Made by a program: the position numbers and the translations under genes | Notes under the pieces: generated by a model | The model's database searches: none | What the model saw: only the letters and a program-made list of their open reading frames with translations | What the model was told of the DNA's origin: nothing | From: Streptococcus equinus | GTDB lineage: Bacteria > Bacillota > Bacilli > Lactobacillales > Streptococcaceae | DNA length: 64,000 nucleotides | Assembly (NCBI RefSeq): GCF_900104225.1 | Contig: NZ_FNJK01000001.1 | Span: forward strand, 62,001-126,000 | Direction: 5' to 3' | In this document: in pieces, positions 28,730 to 37,917 of the stretch | Layout of the letters: each line of letters opens with the position of its first letter | Position numbering within the stretch: position 1 is the stretch's first letter

Positions 28730-29458
28730 TTATAATAATGGCATGATGACATTAACCCAGAACCAAGATAATGGCATGACAATCACCATGGCTGGAATCA
28801 TATCTGCTGTTGGGAACATTTTAACCTTAATCATACGAAAACCAGTTGCTACCATCAAGAAACCACCACAGGCTTTAAAATCAGCAATCATATCAGGTGT
28901 TGTAAGTGGAACAATCACTCCAGCAAGTAAGAAAAGTGCAGTAAAAATAACAAATTGTGGAATAGCAATCAATGAAACCACAAAACCGAGATTACAAGCA
29001 AAGATAGCAGCAGTGAAGAAATCAAGGATTGATTTAGAAATTAGGATTGTTGAATCACCAGTCATTCCTGAATCAAGACTACCATAAATTCCTGTACCGC
29101 TAGCACAGAAAAGTACGATAACGGTTAATAAAGTTGCTAGAAATTCATCATTTGAGAGTTTGCTGTGCTTTTGAGGCAAAATTTTTGAGACAGCTTTTTG
29201 CATCAACGAACCGCCTTTATTAATCCATTCTCCTAGATTAATAGCAAGTCCGATAGCTGTCCCAACAACGATGGCAAAGATGACAGCAGGCATGTATTTC
29301 ATAAGACCAATAGATGAGATTCCCATTCCCATTGAACAAACCCCAAAAATAAGGTTTAATTGATTTTTAAAATCCTCTGATAAGATATGACCAAAAATTC
29401 CACCTAGAATGCCGCCAAAAATGATGGCAAAAGAATTGATAATAACACCAGTTGGCAT
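28730..29458 (-). CDS. DUF554 family membrane protein
   Basis: A 242-residue polytopic membrane protein of the DUF554 family (YdfK-like), with about six to seven segments and the opening MPTGVIINSFAIIFGGILGG. The function is unproven. The start at 29458 is chosen because AAAGGAGGA lies directly before it; the frame extends upstream without a ribosome binding site. It is divergent from a LysR gene 168 bases away, which could regulate it. Confidence 0.85.
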   Translation of the reverse strand: MPTGVIINSFAIIFGGILGGIFGHILSEDFKNQLNLIFGVCSMGMGISSIGLMKYMPAVIFAIVVGTAIGLAINLGEWINKGGSLMQKAVSKILPQKHSKLSNDEFLATLLTVIVLFCASGTGIYGSLDSGMTGDSTILISKSILDFFTAAIFACNLGFVVSLIAIPQFVIFTALFLLAGVIVPLTTPDMIADFKACGGFLMVATGFRMIKVKMFPTADMIPAMVIVMPLSWFWVNVIMPLL

Positions 29459-29626
29459 AAAATTCCTCCTTTTATGATTAAAAATAAGACAAAAAAATAA
29501 GCTCACTTCTATAAAGTGACTTAAATGAAAACCTAAGTTCATTAACTAGTGTAACATGATTTAGCTAAAAATCAATTTGCTTTTGGCGATAAGATATTCT
29601 AAAATGGAATAAAAAGGAGGCTGCTG

Positions 29627-30511
29627 ATGAATCTTCAAAAATTACAAGTTTTTTTAACCTTGTGTGAAACCCTGAGTTACACTGAAACAGCAGAGCATCT
29701 TTATATCAGCCAAGGAAATGTTTCAAAGCAAATTAAGGCACTTGAAAAGGAACTTGGAGTACTGCTTTTTGACCGAAATCGTCGCCATATCAGAATCACT
29801 AAAGAAGGAGAAGTGGTTGAAAAATATGCCAAAAAGATTTTGGATAATTACCAGCAAATGATTGCTGAAGTGGGGCAATTACAAGAAAAAGAAGACCGTA
29901 GATTATTGCTGCATGGTATTCCAAGCATGCCTTTTTATGCCATTATTTCAGAAATGGCTAATTTTAAAAAGCATCATCCAACCTTTGAGGTAAACGTCGA
30001 AGAAGAAGAGGCGGATGTTTTGCTTGATAATTTATTAAAGTATAAATGCGATATCATTTTTGCAAGACAGTTCAATGAAAAACTTCCGGATAACGTTGAA
30101 AAAATAACCATTGATCAAGATCGTTGGGTAGTGGTTTTGCCAAGTCATCATCATCTTTCAAGTAAGAAAAGGATAGGTGTAGAAGAATTAGAAGCAGAGA
30201 ATTTTCTACAGCTTAGCGAACAGACACAGTTATTAGATCCTTTCTTAGACCTTTGTCATTCGCATCAATTTGAGCCTAAGATTACTTACAAGGGAAATCG
30301 CATTAATATGATCATTGATTTGATTGAAAATGATTTGGGAATTTCTCTAATGATGGAAAAGATGGTTTGTCCTTTTGAAAGAAAGAAGATTGTTTGGCGA
30401 CCACTTGATATTGAAAAAGATTCGATGATGGTTTTGATGAAGTTAAAGGAAAATCAATCAGAAGCTGTTAAACAATTTTGGCAAGAAATGCAAGATAAGT
30501 ATATCAGATAA
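29627..30511 (+). CDS. LysR-family transcriptional regulator
   Basis: A 294-residue LysR regulator: N-terminal HTH (FLTLCETLSYTETAEHLYIS and QGNVSKQIKALEKELGVLLF), then a periplasmic-binding-like effector domain (about 90-294). It is divergent to the DUF554 gene. Streptococcal members regulate many pathways, and the effector cannot be read from sequence. AAGGAGG precedes the ATG. Confidence 0.9.
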   Translation: MNLQKLQVFLTLCETLSYTETAEHLYISQGNVSKQIKALEKELGVLLFDRNRRHIRITKEGEVVEKYAKKILDNYQQMIAEVGQLQEKEDRRLLLHGIPSMPFYAIISEMANFKKHHPTFEVNVEEEEADVLLDNLLKYKCDIIFARQFNEKLPDNVEKITIDQDRWVVVLPSHHHLSSKKRIGVEELEAENFLQLSEQTQLLDPFLDLCHSHQFEPKITYKGNRINMIIDLIENDLGISLMMEKMVCPFERKKIVWRPLDIEKDSMMVLMKLKENQSEAVKQFWQEMQDKYIR

Positions 30512-30570
30512 AGACTGAGGCAAAGTGAACTATTTTTTATTTTATATTATTGTGATGAGCGTAATAAAAA

Positions 30571-30600
30571 AGACTGAGCATTTTGTCTCAGTCTCTTTTT
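30571..30600. terminator. Bidirectional terminator between LysR and pepQ
   Basis: AGACTGAG/CTCAGTCT stem with an 8-base loop, A-run before and T-run after. Confidence 0.85.
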
Positions 30601-30606
30601 GAAGGA

Positions 30607-31692
30607 TTATCCTTCGAAGTAAAGCAACTCTTTTGGTGTGTGTGTAAAGACTTCAAAGCCTGATTTTGTCACGTGACCACAGTCTTCAATACGAACACCG
30701 ACTTTACCAGGAATATAAATACCAGGTTCAACAGAGAAGCACATGCCTTCTTGAATTTCCATATCGTTTCCTTCCATGATTGAAGGGAATTCGTGGCAAG
30801 TCATACCAATACCGTGTCCAAGACGGTGGTTGAAGTATTCACCATAACCAGCTTTTTCGATAACTTTACGTGCTGCAGCGTCAACTTCACTAGCAAGAAC
30901 ACCAGGTTTGATGAAGTCTAGCGCAGCCATGTGTGCTTCTAGACACAAGTTGTAAATATCTTTTTTGAATTGGTCAGGTTTACCAACAGCAACTGTACGA
31001 GTCATATCACTAGCGTAACCATGCATGTCAGTTCCTAGGTCAAATAAAAGTAAAGCATTGTTTTCGATTTTATTTGTTCCAGGGATACCATGTGGGTTAG
31101 CTGCGTTGTTTCCAGTTAGAACCATAGTGTCGAAACTCATTTTTTCAACACCTTGTTTTTTCATTTCAAATTCAATCATGGCAATGATATCAGTTTCAGT
31201 GTTATTAAGAGAAATGTTATCAAAACCAACTTTAACAGCTTTATCAGCAAATTCACCAGCAACAATCATTTTATCAATTTCATCTTGTGATTTGATGAGG
31301 CGCATTTTTTGAACAAATGGTGTAAGGTCTTCAAAACGTCCTGCAAAAACAGTTTGCAAACCTTGGAATTTTGTAACATTAAGGTTGTCAAATTCAGCAA
31401 GTACTTTGGCACTATCAGTTGAAGGAAGTCCGTTTTTAATTTTTTCCCAAGGATTTTCTGAATCCACGTAACCAAAAACAGGGAAGCTTACGATTTGGCT
31501 AGCGCGTGCAACTTCGAGTGCTGGGACAAAAAGAACTGGTTCACGATCGCTATACACAAAAAGGAACATTTGACGTTCGTGTGGATCGCAGTAGAAGCCT
31601 GTTAGGTAGTTAACAGTAACTGGATCAGAGAAAACAGCAATATTTGCTTTTTCCTGAGTAAGGTATGAACGAATTTGATCTAATTTTGACAT
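30607..31692 (-). CDS. pepQ: Xaa-Pro dipeptidase
   Basis: Cytoplasmic metallo-peptidase (M24B) cleaving Xaa-Pro dipeptides from peptide uptake. 361 residues: N-terminal domain (1-120) and pita-bread catalytic domain. Metal-ligand regions are LFDLGTDMHGYASDMTRTVA, NHRLGHGIGMTCHE, FSVEPGIYIPG and VRIEDCGHV. It is divergent from ccpA, the classical pepQ-ccpA arrangement in lactic streptococci, where CcpA also regulates pepQ. Confidence 0.96.
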   Translation of the reverse strand: MSKLDQIRSYLTQEKANIAVFSDPVTVNYLTGFYCDPHERQMFLFVYSDREPVLFVPALEVARASQIVSFPVFGYVDSENPWEKIKNGLPSTDSAKVLAEFDNLNVTKFQGLQTVFAGRFEDLTPFVQKMRLIKSQDEIDKMIVAGEFADKAVKVGFDNISLNNTETDIIAMIEFEMKKQGVEKMSFDTMVLTGNNAANPHGIPGTNKIENNALLLFDLGTDMHGYASDMTRTVAVGKPDQFKKDIYNLCLEAHMAALDFIKPGVLASEVDAAARKVIEKAGYGEYFNHRLGHGIGMTCHEFPSIMEGNDMEIQEGMCFSVEPGIYIPGKVGVRIEDCGHVTKSGFEVFTHTPKELLYFEG

Positions 31693-32032
31693 GAGAAACC
31701 TTCTTTCTAATTATCCCCATTTTTTCAAAAAAAGACGAAAAAATCAAGAGCTTGATACAAAAAAATTAAAGATACTTAATTTTCATAGAAATAGGCTAAA
31801 AGTCTCTGAAAAAAAACTTTTTTTGTTGGACTTATGACAGAAAAATAGCACAAATTGATAGGAAAGCTATCGATTTTATCATTTTTATTTAAAGTTAGGA
31901 AAAAAATATGAATTAAACGTTTTCAAAATATGAAAAGTTTTCAAAAATTATAACTTAGCACTTGAAAGTGTTTCCAAAAGGTGTTAAAATATTTGTGAAA
32001 GCGAAATTTTCAAATAGAAAGGAAGTCCAATA
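31693..32032. promoter_or_regulatory. Divergent pepQ/ccpA control region with cre-like sites
   Basis: This 340-base gap has no gene. It contains cre-like words: ATTAAACGTTTTCA (31912-31925), the CG-less palindrome TGAAAAGTTTTCAA (31931-31944) and TGAAAGTGTTTCCA (31963-31976, one mismatch to the core). A -10-like TAAAAT (near 31984-31989) and a GGAAG Shine-Dalgarno precede ccpA. CcpA autoregulation here is expected from the family and inferred for this strain. The rest of the gap (about 31693-31905) is AT-rich with nothing I can name. Confidence 0.55.
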
Positions 32033-33037
32033 ATGAACACTGATGATACGATTACAATTTATGATGTTGCACGAGAAGCAGGTGTTTCAATGGCAACAGT
32101 TAGTCGTGTTGTAAATGGTAATAAAAATGTAAAGGAAAACACTCGTAAAAAAGTCCTTGAAGTTATTGACCGTTTAGACTATCGTCCAAATGCAGTTGCT
32201 CGTGGTTTGGCAAGTAAAAAAACTACGACTGTTGGTGTTGTTATTCCAAATATCGCTAATAGCTATTTTTCAATCTTAGCGAAAGGTATCGACGATATTG
32301 CAGCAATGTACAAATACAATATCGTTCTTGCGTCAAGCGATGAAGATGACGATAAAGAAGTTAACGTTGTTAACACTTTGTTTGCAAAACAAGTAGATGG
32401 TATTATCTTCATGGGACACCATTTGACTGAAAAGATTCGTGCAGAGTTCTCTCGCTCACGCACACCAGTGGTTCTAGCAGGGACAGTTGATTTAGAACAT
32501 CAACTTCCAAGCGTTAATATTGACTACAAGGCTGCTGTAGCTGATGTTGTTGATATTTTGGCTAAAAATAACAAAGATATTGCTTTTGTTTCAGGACCAC
32601 TTATTGATGACATTAATGGTAAAGTTCGCCTTGCTGGTTACAAAGAAGGACTTGAAAAGAACAATCTTTCATTCAAAGAAGGACTTGTTTTTGAAGCTAA
32701 TTACAACTACAAAGATGGTTACGAATTGGCTCAACGTGTGATGAATTCTGGTGCCACAGCTGCTTATGTGGCTGAAGATGAATTGGCTGCAGGTCTTTTG
32801 AATGGCTTGTTTGCAGCAGGTAAAAAAGTTCCTGAAGACTTTGAAATTCTTACAAGTAACGATTCACCAATTACATCATACACACGACCAAATCTTAGCT
32901 CAATTAGTCAACCTGTTTATGACCTTGGAGCTGTCAGCATGCGTATGTTGACTAAAATCATGAACAAAGAAGAGCTTGAAGAAAAAGAAATCATTCTTAA
33001 TCATGGTCTTAAATTGCGTGGAACAACACGTCAATAA
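32033..33037 (+). CDS. ccpA: Catabolite control protein A
   Basis: LacI/GalR-family master regulator of carbon catabolite control, binding cre sites together with HPr-Ser46-P. 334 residues: HTH and hinge helix (TIYDVAREAGVSMATVSRVV, then DRLDYRPNAVARGLASKKT), then a periplasmic-binding-like core. The sequence follows CcpA closely, and its place opposite pepQ is the classical one. Cre-like sites in this window lie at its own promoter, the amylase and the pectate lyase. Confidence 0.97.
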   Translation: MNTDDTITIYDVAREAGVSMATVSRVVNGNKNVKENTRKKVLEVIDRLDYRPNAVARGLASKKTTTVGVVIPNIANSYFSILAKGIDDIAAMYKYNIVLASSDEDDDKEVNVVNTLFAKQVDGIIFMGHHLTEKIRAEFSRSRTPVVLAGTVDLEHQLPSVNIDYKAAVADVVDILAKNNKDIAFVSGPLIDDINGKVRLAGYKEGLEKNNLSFKEGLVFEANYNYKDGYELAQRVMNSGATAAYVAEDELAAGLLNGLFAAGKKVPEDFEILTSNDSPITSYTRPNLSSISQPVYDLGAVSMRMLTKIMNKEELEEKEIILNHGLKLRGTTRQ

Positions 33038-33058
33038 TCCAAAACAGGATAGTATCAG

Positions 33059-33086
33059 AAAATCAGCCTTGGGGCTGATTTTTTTT
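33059..33086 (+). terminator. Terminator of ccpA
   Basis: AATCAGCC/GGCTGATT stem, TTGG loop and eight T. Confidence 0.9.
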
Positions 33087-33116
33087 AGTCTTAGTGAAAA
33101 AAATTACAAAATAAGC

Positions 33117-33130
33117 TATAATAGAAATTA
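33117..33130 (+). promoter_or_regulatory. -10 box predicting a leaderless glycosyltransferase mRNA
   Basis: TATAAT (33117-33122) is followed by 7 bases and then the ATG at 33130. No Shine-Dalgarno is present between them. The -35 is weak. Confidence 0.5.
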
Positions 33131-34128
33131 TGAAAGTTTTACTGTATTTGGAAGCCGAAAATTATTTAAGAAAATCAGGAATTGGTCGTGCCATCAAGCA
33201 CCAAGAGCGTGCTCTTTCAATGGTGGGACAAGACTATACAACTAATCCAAATGACGATTATGATTTGGTTCACATCAATACTTACGGTATTAAAAGCTGG
33301 AAATTATTGAAAAAATCTAAAAAAGCTGGTAAAAAAGTGTTGATGCATGGTCATTCAACTGAAGAAGATTTTCGCGACTCTTTTATCGGCTCTAATCTAG
33401 TATCACCAATTTTTAGATGGTATCTTTGTCATTTTTATAATAATGCGGATGCTATTATTACACCGACTGAATACTCGAAATCATTGATTAGTGGCTATGG
33501 GGTTGAAAAACCGATTTATGCCGTTTCAAATGGTATTGATTTGTCACGCTATGTTCCAAAACCGGAAAAAGAAGAGGCCTTTAGACGTCATTTTGGAATT
33601 AAACCGAATGAGAAAGTTGTGATTTGTGCGGGGCTTTACTTCATGCGTAAGGGCATTGATGATTTTGTTAAAGTTGCTGAGCAAATGCCAGACGTTCGTT
33701 TTATTTGGTTTGGTGAAACCAATAAATGGGTTATCCCACATAAAGTTAGAAGCATCGTGACACGTAAACACCCTGATAATGTGATTTTTGCTGGTTACAT
33801 TAAAGGGGATGTTTTTGAGGGAGCTATGAGCGGAGCGGATGCTTTCTTCTTCCCAAGCCGTGAAGAAACTGAGGGCATTGTTGTGCTTGAAGCACTTGCT
33901 AGTCACCAACATGTTGTTCTACGTGATATCCCGGTTTATCATGGCTGGGTTGATAATAGCTGTGCTGAATTAGCGGATGATGTTGATGGTTTTGTCAAAG
34001 CTCTTCGCAAGGTTTTATCAGGGAATAGCGAAAAACAAGAAGCAGGTTATCATATTGCTGAGAGTCGTAGTATCGATAAAGTTGCTCATGAATTAGTTGA
34101 TGTTTATCACAAAGTAATGGAGTTGTAA
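33130..34128 (+). CDS. GT4 glycosyltransferase, glycolipid synthesis (CpoA-like)
   Basis: A 332-residue GT-B glycosyltransferase of family GT4. Conserved parts include the nucleotide-sugar binding PSREETEGIVVLEALAS (the EX7E motif) and SNGIDLSRYVPKPEKEE. Its place after ccpA, in tandem with a second GT4 gene, matches the pneumococcal cpoA/spr0982 pair, which makes glycosyl-diacylglycerols for the membrane and as lipoteichoic acid anchor. By order this is the CpoA-like second-sugar transferase; that is inference from synteny. The next gene starts 1 base after its stop. The mRNA is probably leaderless. Confidence 0.85.
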   Translation: MKVLLYLEAENYLRKSGIGRAIKHQERALSMVGQDYTTNPNDDYDLVHINTYGIKSWKLLKKSKKAGKKVLMHGHSTEEDFRDSFIGSNLVSPIFRWYLCHFYNNADAIITPTEYSKSLISGYGVEKPIYAVSNGIDLSRYVPKPEKEEAFRRHFGIKPNEKVVICAGLYFMRKGIDDFVKVAEQMPDVRFIWFGETNKWVIPHKVRSIVTRKHPDNVIFAGYIKGDVFEGAMSGADAFFFPSREETEGIVVLEALASHQHVVLRDIPVYHGWVDNSCAELADDVDGFVKALRKVLSGNSEKQEAGYHIAESRSIDKVAHELVDVYHKVMEL

Positions 34129-34129
34129 A

Positions 34130-35464
34130 ATGAGAATAGGTCTTTTTACGGATACCTATTTCCCTCAAGTTTCTGGGGTGGCGACAAGTATTTGCACCCT
34201 TAAGGAAGAGTTAGAAAAAGAGGGTCACGAGGTTTATATTTTTACAACCACAGATAAAGCGGTTAAGCGTTATGAAGATCCAACCATTATCCGACTTCCT
34301 AGCGTTCCTTTTGTGTCTTTTACAGATCGCCGTATTGTTTATCGTGGATTGATTTCATCGTATAAGATTGCTAAACAATATAAATTAGATATTATTCATA
34401 CCCAAACGGAATTTAGTGTTGGAATGCTTGGAAAAATGATTGCTGCGGCACTTAGAATTCCAGTTGTTCACACTTACCACACACAGTATGAAGATTACGT
34501 TGGCTATATTGCTAAAGGAAAAATCATTAAACCAGGCATGGTCAAATATGTTATGCGTGGCTATATGAATGATTTGGATGGTGTTATTTGCCCATCTCGT
34601 ATTGTTCTAAATCTTCTTGATGGATATGATATTAAAATTCCAAAACGCGTGATCCCAACAGGAATTCGTGTTGAAGAATATGAACGTAAGGATATCACCA
34701 AGGAAGATGCCAATAATCTTCGTAAGCAACTTGGCATTGCAGAAGATGAGACAATGCTGCTTAGCTTGTCACGTATTTCTTACGAAAAAAATATTCAAGC
34801 AATTGTTCAACAATTTCCAGATGTTTTAGCTCAAAATGAGCGTGTAAAACTAGTGATTGTTGGTGACGGACCATTTTTGTCAGACTTGAAAGAAATGGTC
34901 CAAGAACTTGATATTGAAGACAATGTGATTTTTACTGGTATGGTGCCACATGAAGAAACGGCTATTTATTACAAAGCAGCTGATTTCTTCATCTCAGCTT
35001 CAACCAGTGAAACACAAGGTTTGACTTATACGGAAAGTCTTGCTAGTGGAACGCCAGTTATCGCACACGGAAATCCTTACTTGGATGATATCATTGATCA
35101 AAAGATGTTTGGTACTCTCTTTTACCAGGAAGAAGATTTGGCAAATGCCATCTTGGATGCCATAAAAAATACACCTGCTCTGGATACCAAAGCTTATCAA
35201 GCAAAAATGTATGCCATCTCTGCTGAACATTTTGGTAAATCAGTTTATGCGTTTTATTTGGATGTTTTGATTTCTGCAAAGAACAAGAAAAAAGAAAAAT
35301 TTTCATTGACAGTTCGTGGACAAAAAGAAAAAACTTCTGTTAAATTAGCGCATTCTGCTATTAAACTACCAGCAGAAGCAGCCAAAGCAACGGTTGCGAC
35401 GTCTGCGAAAGTTTTCAAGGCTCCAAAACGCTTGATTAATTCGATTCGAGATTTCCTTAATTAA
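34130..35464 (+). CDS. GT4 glycosyltransferase, monoglycosyl-diacylglycerol synthase-like
   Basis: A 444-residue GT4 enzyme (MRIGLFTDTYFPQVSGVATS start; EX7E in ASTSETQGLTYTESLASG). It fits the 1,2-diacylglycerol 3-glucosyltransferases of streptococci (IagA in S. agalactiae, Spr0982 in pneumococcus) that make the lipoteichoic acid glycolipid anchor. The C-terminus (about 385-444) is basic and amphipathic, suited to membrane association. It is cotranscribed with the preceding glycosyltransferase, 1 base apart. Confidence 0.87.
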   Translation: MRIGLFTDTYFPQVSGVATSICTLKEELEKEGHEVYIFTTTDKAVKRYEDPTIIRLPSVPFVSFTDRRIVYRGLISSYKIAKQYKLDIIHTQTEFSVGMLGKMIAAALRIPVVHTYHTQYEDYVGYIAKGKIIKPGMVKYVMRGYMNDLDGVICPSRIVLNLLDGYDIKIPKRVIPTGIRVEEYERKDITKEDANNLRKQLGIAEDETMLLSLSRISYEKNIQAIVQQFPDVLAQNERVKLVIVGDGPFLSDLKEMVQELDIEDNVIFTGMVPHEETAIYYKAADFFISASTSETQGLTYTESLASGTPVIAHGNPYLDDIIDQKMFGTLFYQEEDLANAILDAIKNTPALDTKAYQAKMYAISAEHFGKSVYAFYLDVLISAKNKKKEKFSLTVRGQKEKTSVKLAHSAIKLPAEAAKATVATSAKVFKAPKRLINSIRDFLN

Positions 35465-35490
35465 ATTCTTGAAAAATAAAAAATTCGTGT

Positions 35491-35714
35491 TATAATATCT
35501 ATCGAAGACAAGTTGAACAGGGTTCAACCTTTAGAGCGAGTGCCGGTTGGTGAGAAGGGCGCAGGGTTGACTGATTCAATACTACTTCCTTTGCTTTTTA
35601 TGCAAACATAAAACGGTGGCTACGATATAGCCGATTTGAGGTTTACGACTCTTTTTTGTCGTAGATAAATGAAGGTGGAACCACGTTGCGACGTCCTTTT
35701 TGGACGTCGCTTTT
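35491..35714 (+). ncRNA. T-box leader (threonyl-tRNA responsive) of thrS
   Basis: Promoter TTGAAA (35469-35474), a 16-base spacer and an extended -10 TGTTATAAT ending at 35496. The leader includes the Stem I region with AGAGCGAGTGCCGGTTGGTG (35533-35552) and a GATTCAATACTACTTCC stretch, where an ACT threonine codon fits the specifier. It ends in the T-box motif AAGGTGGAACCACG (35672-35685) and a terminator (GCGACGTCC/GGACGTCGC, 35688-35710, then T-run). Uncharged tRNA-Thr pairing with the T-box region should form the antiterminator. Confidence 0.92.
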
Positions 35715-35719
35715 CTTTT
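35688..35719 (+). terminator. T-box terminator
   Basis: Perfect 9-bp stem with a 5-base loop and TTTTCTTTT downstream; the conditional terminator of the thrS leader. Confidence 0.9.
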
Positions 35720-35816
35720 ATCTCGGGGAAAAATTCTTGTAAACTCATCACATTCCTTTTGCCCGGTTCCCAAAAAGGAATTCTCAACAATGTAAATCTT
35801 TTAAAGGAGAAATAGT

Positions 35817-37763
35817 ATGGTTAAAATTACTTTCCCAGATGGCGCTGTGCGCGAATTCGAATCTGGAGTAACAACTTTTGAAATTGCTCAAAGTATTAGT
35901 AATTCACTAGCTAAAAAAGCTTTGGCTGGTAAATTTAACGGAGAATTGATCGATACTACTCGTGCAATCACTGAAGATGGTAGCATCGAAGTCGTAACAC
36001 CTGATCATGAAGATGCTCTTGGTATCTTGCGTCACTCAGCAGCTCACCTATTTGCTCAAGCCGCAAAACGTCTTTTCCCAGACCTTTGCCTTGGTGTAGG
36101 TCCTGCTATCGAAAATGGTTTCTACTACGATACTGATAACAAATCAGGTCAAATCACTGATGAAGACCTTCCTCGTATCGAAGAAGAAATGAAAAAAATC
36201 GTTAAAGAAAACCTTCCATGTGTTCGTAAAGAAATCTCTATCGATGAAGCGCGTGAATTGTTCAAAAACGATCCTTACAAACTTGAATTGATCGAAGAAC
36301 ACGGTGAAGACGAAGGTGGTCTTACTGTTTACACACAAGGTGAATTTACTGACCTTTGCCGTGGCCCACACGTGCCTTCAACTGGACGTATCCAAGTCTT
36401 CCATCTATTGAACGTAGCTGGTGCTTACTGGCGTGGAAATAGCGATAACGCTATGATGCAACGTGTTTACGGTACTGCTTGGTTTGACAAAAAAGACCTT
36501 AAAGCTTACCTTAAACAACGTCAAGAAGCTAAAGAACGTGACCACCGTAAACTTGGTAAAGAACTTGATTTGTTCATGATTTCTCAAGAAGTTGGTCAAG
36601 GTCTTCCATTCTGGTTGCCAGATGGTGCTACAATCCGTCGTACTTTGGAACGTTACATCGTTGATAAAGAAGTTGAATCAGGATACCTTCACGTTTACAC
36701 TCCACCATTGGCTTCAGTTGATCTTTACAAAACTTCAGGTCACTGGGATCACTACCGTGAAGACATGTTCCCAACAATGGACATGGGTGATGGTGAAGAA
36801 TTCGTTCTTCGTCCAATGAACTGTCCACACCACATTCAAGTTTACAAACACCACGTACACTCATACCGTGAATTGCCAATCCGTATCGCTGAAATCGGTA
36901 TGATGCACCGTTACGAAAAATCTGGTGCTTTGTCAGGGCTTCAACGTGTTCGTGAAATGTCACTTAACGATGGTCACTTGTTTGTAACTCCTGAACAAAT
37001 TCAAGATGAATTCCAAAAAGCTCTTCAATTGATTATCGATGTTTACGAAGACTTCAACTTGACTGACTACCGTTTCCGTCTATCATTGCGTGACCCTAAA
37101 GATACTCACAAATACTATGATGATGATGAAATGTGGGAAAATGCTCAATCAATGTTGAAAGCTGCCTTGGATGAAATGGGTGTTGACTACTTTGAAGCTG
37201 AAGGTGAAGCTGCCTTCTACGGTCCAAAACTTGATATCCAAGTGAAAACAGCTCTTGGTAACGAAGAAACATTGTCAACAATCCAACTTGACTTTCTTCT
37301 TCCAGAACGCTTTGGTTTGACATACATTGGTGCTGATGGTGAAGAACACCGTCCAGTTATGATTCACCGTGGTGTTATCTCAACAATGGAACGCTTCACA
37401 GCTATCTTGATTGAAAACTACAAAGGTGCATTCCCAACATGGCTTGCTCCTCACCAAGTAACTGTAATTCCAGTTTCTAACGAAGCTCACGTTGACTATG
37501 CTTGGGAAGTAGCTAAAGTTCTTCGTGATAAAGGTGTTCGTGTTGACGTTGATGAACGTAACGAAAAAATGCAACTTAAGATTCGTCAAAGCCAAACTAA
37601 GAAAATTCCTTACCAATTAATCGTTGGTGATAAAGAAATGGCTGATAAGACTGTTAACGTTCGTCGCTATGGTAGCAAACAAACTCACACTGAATCAATT
37701 GATGAGTTCGTTGAAAATATCCTAGCTGATATCGATCGTAAATCACGTCCAGACGCTGAATAA
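35817..37763 (+). CDS. thrS: Threonyl-tRNA synthetase
   Basis: Class II synthetase charging tRNA-Thr. 648 residues: N-terminal TGS domain (1-62), editing domain with the zinc-site-like [14 protein letters not shown] (about 72-85), the catalytic core with class II motifs ([21 protein letters not shown]) and the C-terminal anticodon-binding domain (about 540-648). Strong AAAGGAG before ATG 35817. Expression is controlled by the T-box leader. Confidence 0.98.
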   Translation: MVKITFPDGAVREFESGVTTFEIAQSISNSLAKKALAGKFNGELIDTTRAITEDGSIEVVTPDHEDALGILRHSAAHLFAQAAKRLFPDLCLGVGPAIENGFYYDTDNKSGQITDEDLPRIEEEMKKIVKENLPCVRKEISIDEARELFKNDPYKLELIEEHGEDEGGLTVYTQGEFTDLCRGPHVPSTGRIQVFHLLNVAGAYWRGNSDNAMMQRVYGTAWFDKKDLKAYLKQRQEAKERDHRKLGKELDLFMISQEVGQGLPFWLPDGATIRRTLERYIVDKEVESGYLHVYTPPLASVDLYKTSGHWDHYREDMFPTMDMGDGEEFVLRPMNCPHHIQVYKHHVHSYRELPIRIAEIGMMHRYEKSGALSGLQRVREMSLNDGHLFVTPEQIQDEFQKALQLIIDVYEDFNLTDYRFRLSLRDPKDTHKYYDDDEMWENAQSMLKAALDEMGVDYFEAEGEAAFYGPKLDIQVKTALGNEETLSTIQLDFLLPERFGLTYIGADGEEHRPVMIHRGVISTMERFTAILIENYKGAFPTWLAPHQVTVIPVSNEAHVDYAWEVAKVLRDKGVRVDVDERNEKMQLKIRQSQTKKIPYQLIVGDKEMADKTVNVRRYGSKQTHTESIDEFVENILADIDRKSRPDAE

Positions 37764-37789
37764 TTCTTTTGCTTCTAATAAATTCGGTA

Positions 37790-37818
37790 AAGAAGTCCCG
37801 TTTAGGGGCTTCTTTTTT
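37790..37818 (+). terminator. Terminator of thrS
   Basis: AAGAAGTCCC pairs with GGGGCTTCTT over a short loop with a T-run. Confidence 0.8.
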
Positions 37819-37826
37819 GTCTAAAA

Positions 37827-37912
37827 ATAAAAGCGTTTCCATATTTGCAAAAAAAGGGGGAGTCAAGGATAAGGTGATAAAATATAGAAAGCGTTCGCAA
37901 AAAGGGGGAGTT
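37827..37912 (+). promoter_or_regulatory. Pectate lyase control region with two cre-like sites
   Basis: ATAAAAGCGTTTCCAT (37827-37842) and AGAAAGCGTTCGCA (37886-37899) both resemble cre. An extended -10 TGATAAAAT (37875-37883) lies between them, so the second site overlaps the start of transcription. The word AAAAAGGGGGAGT occurs twice (about 37851-37863 and 37900-37912), the second copy acting as the Shine-Dalgarno. Confidence 0.6.
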
Positions 37913-37917
37913 AAAGA

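Noticed and set aside
36144..36371. Antisense frames in thrS
   Set aside because: Phe-rich mirror products of codon-biased thrS; no promoter or ribosome binding site.
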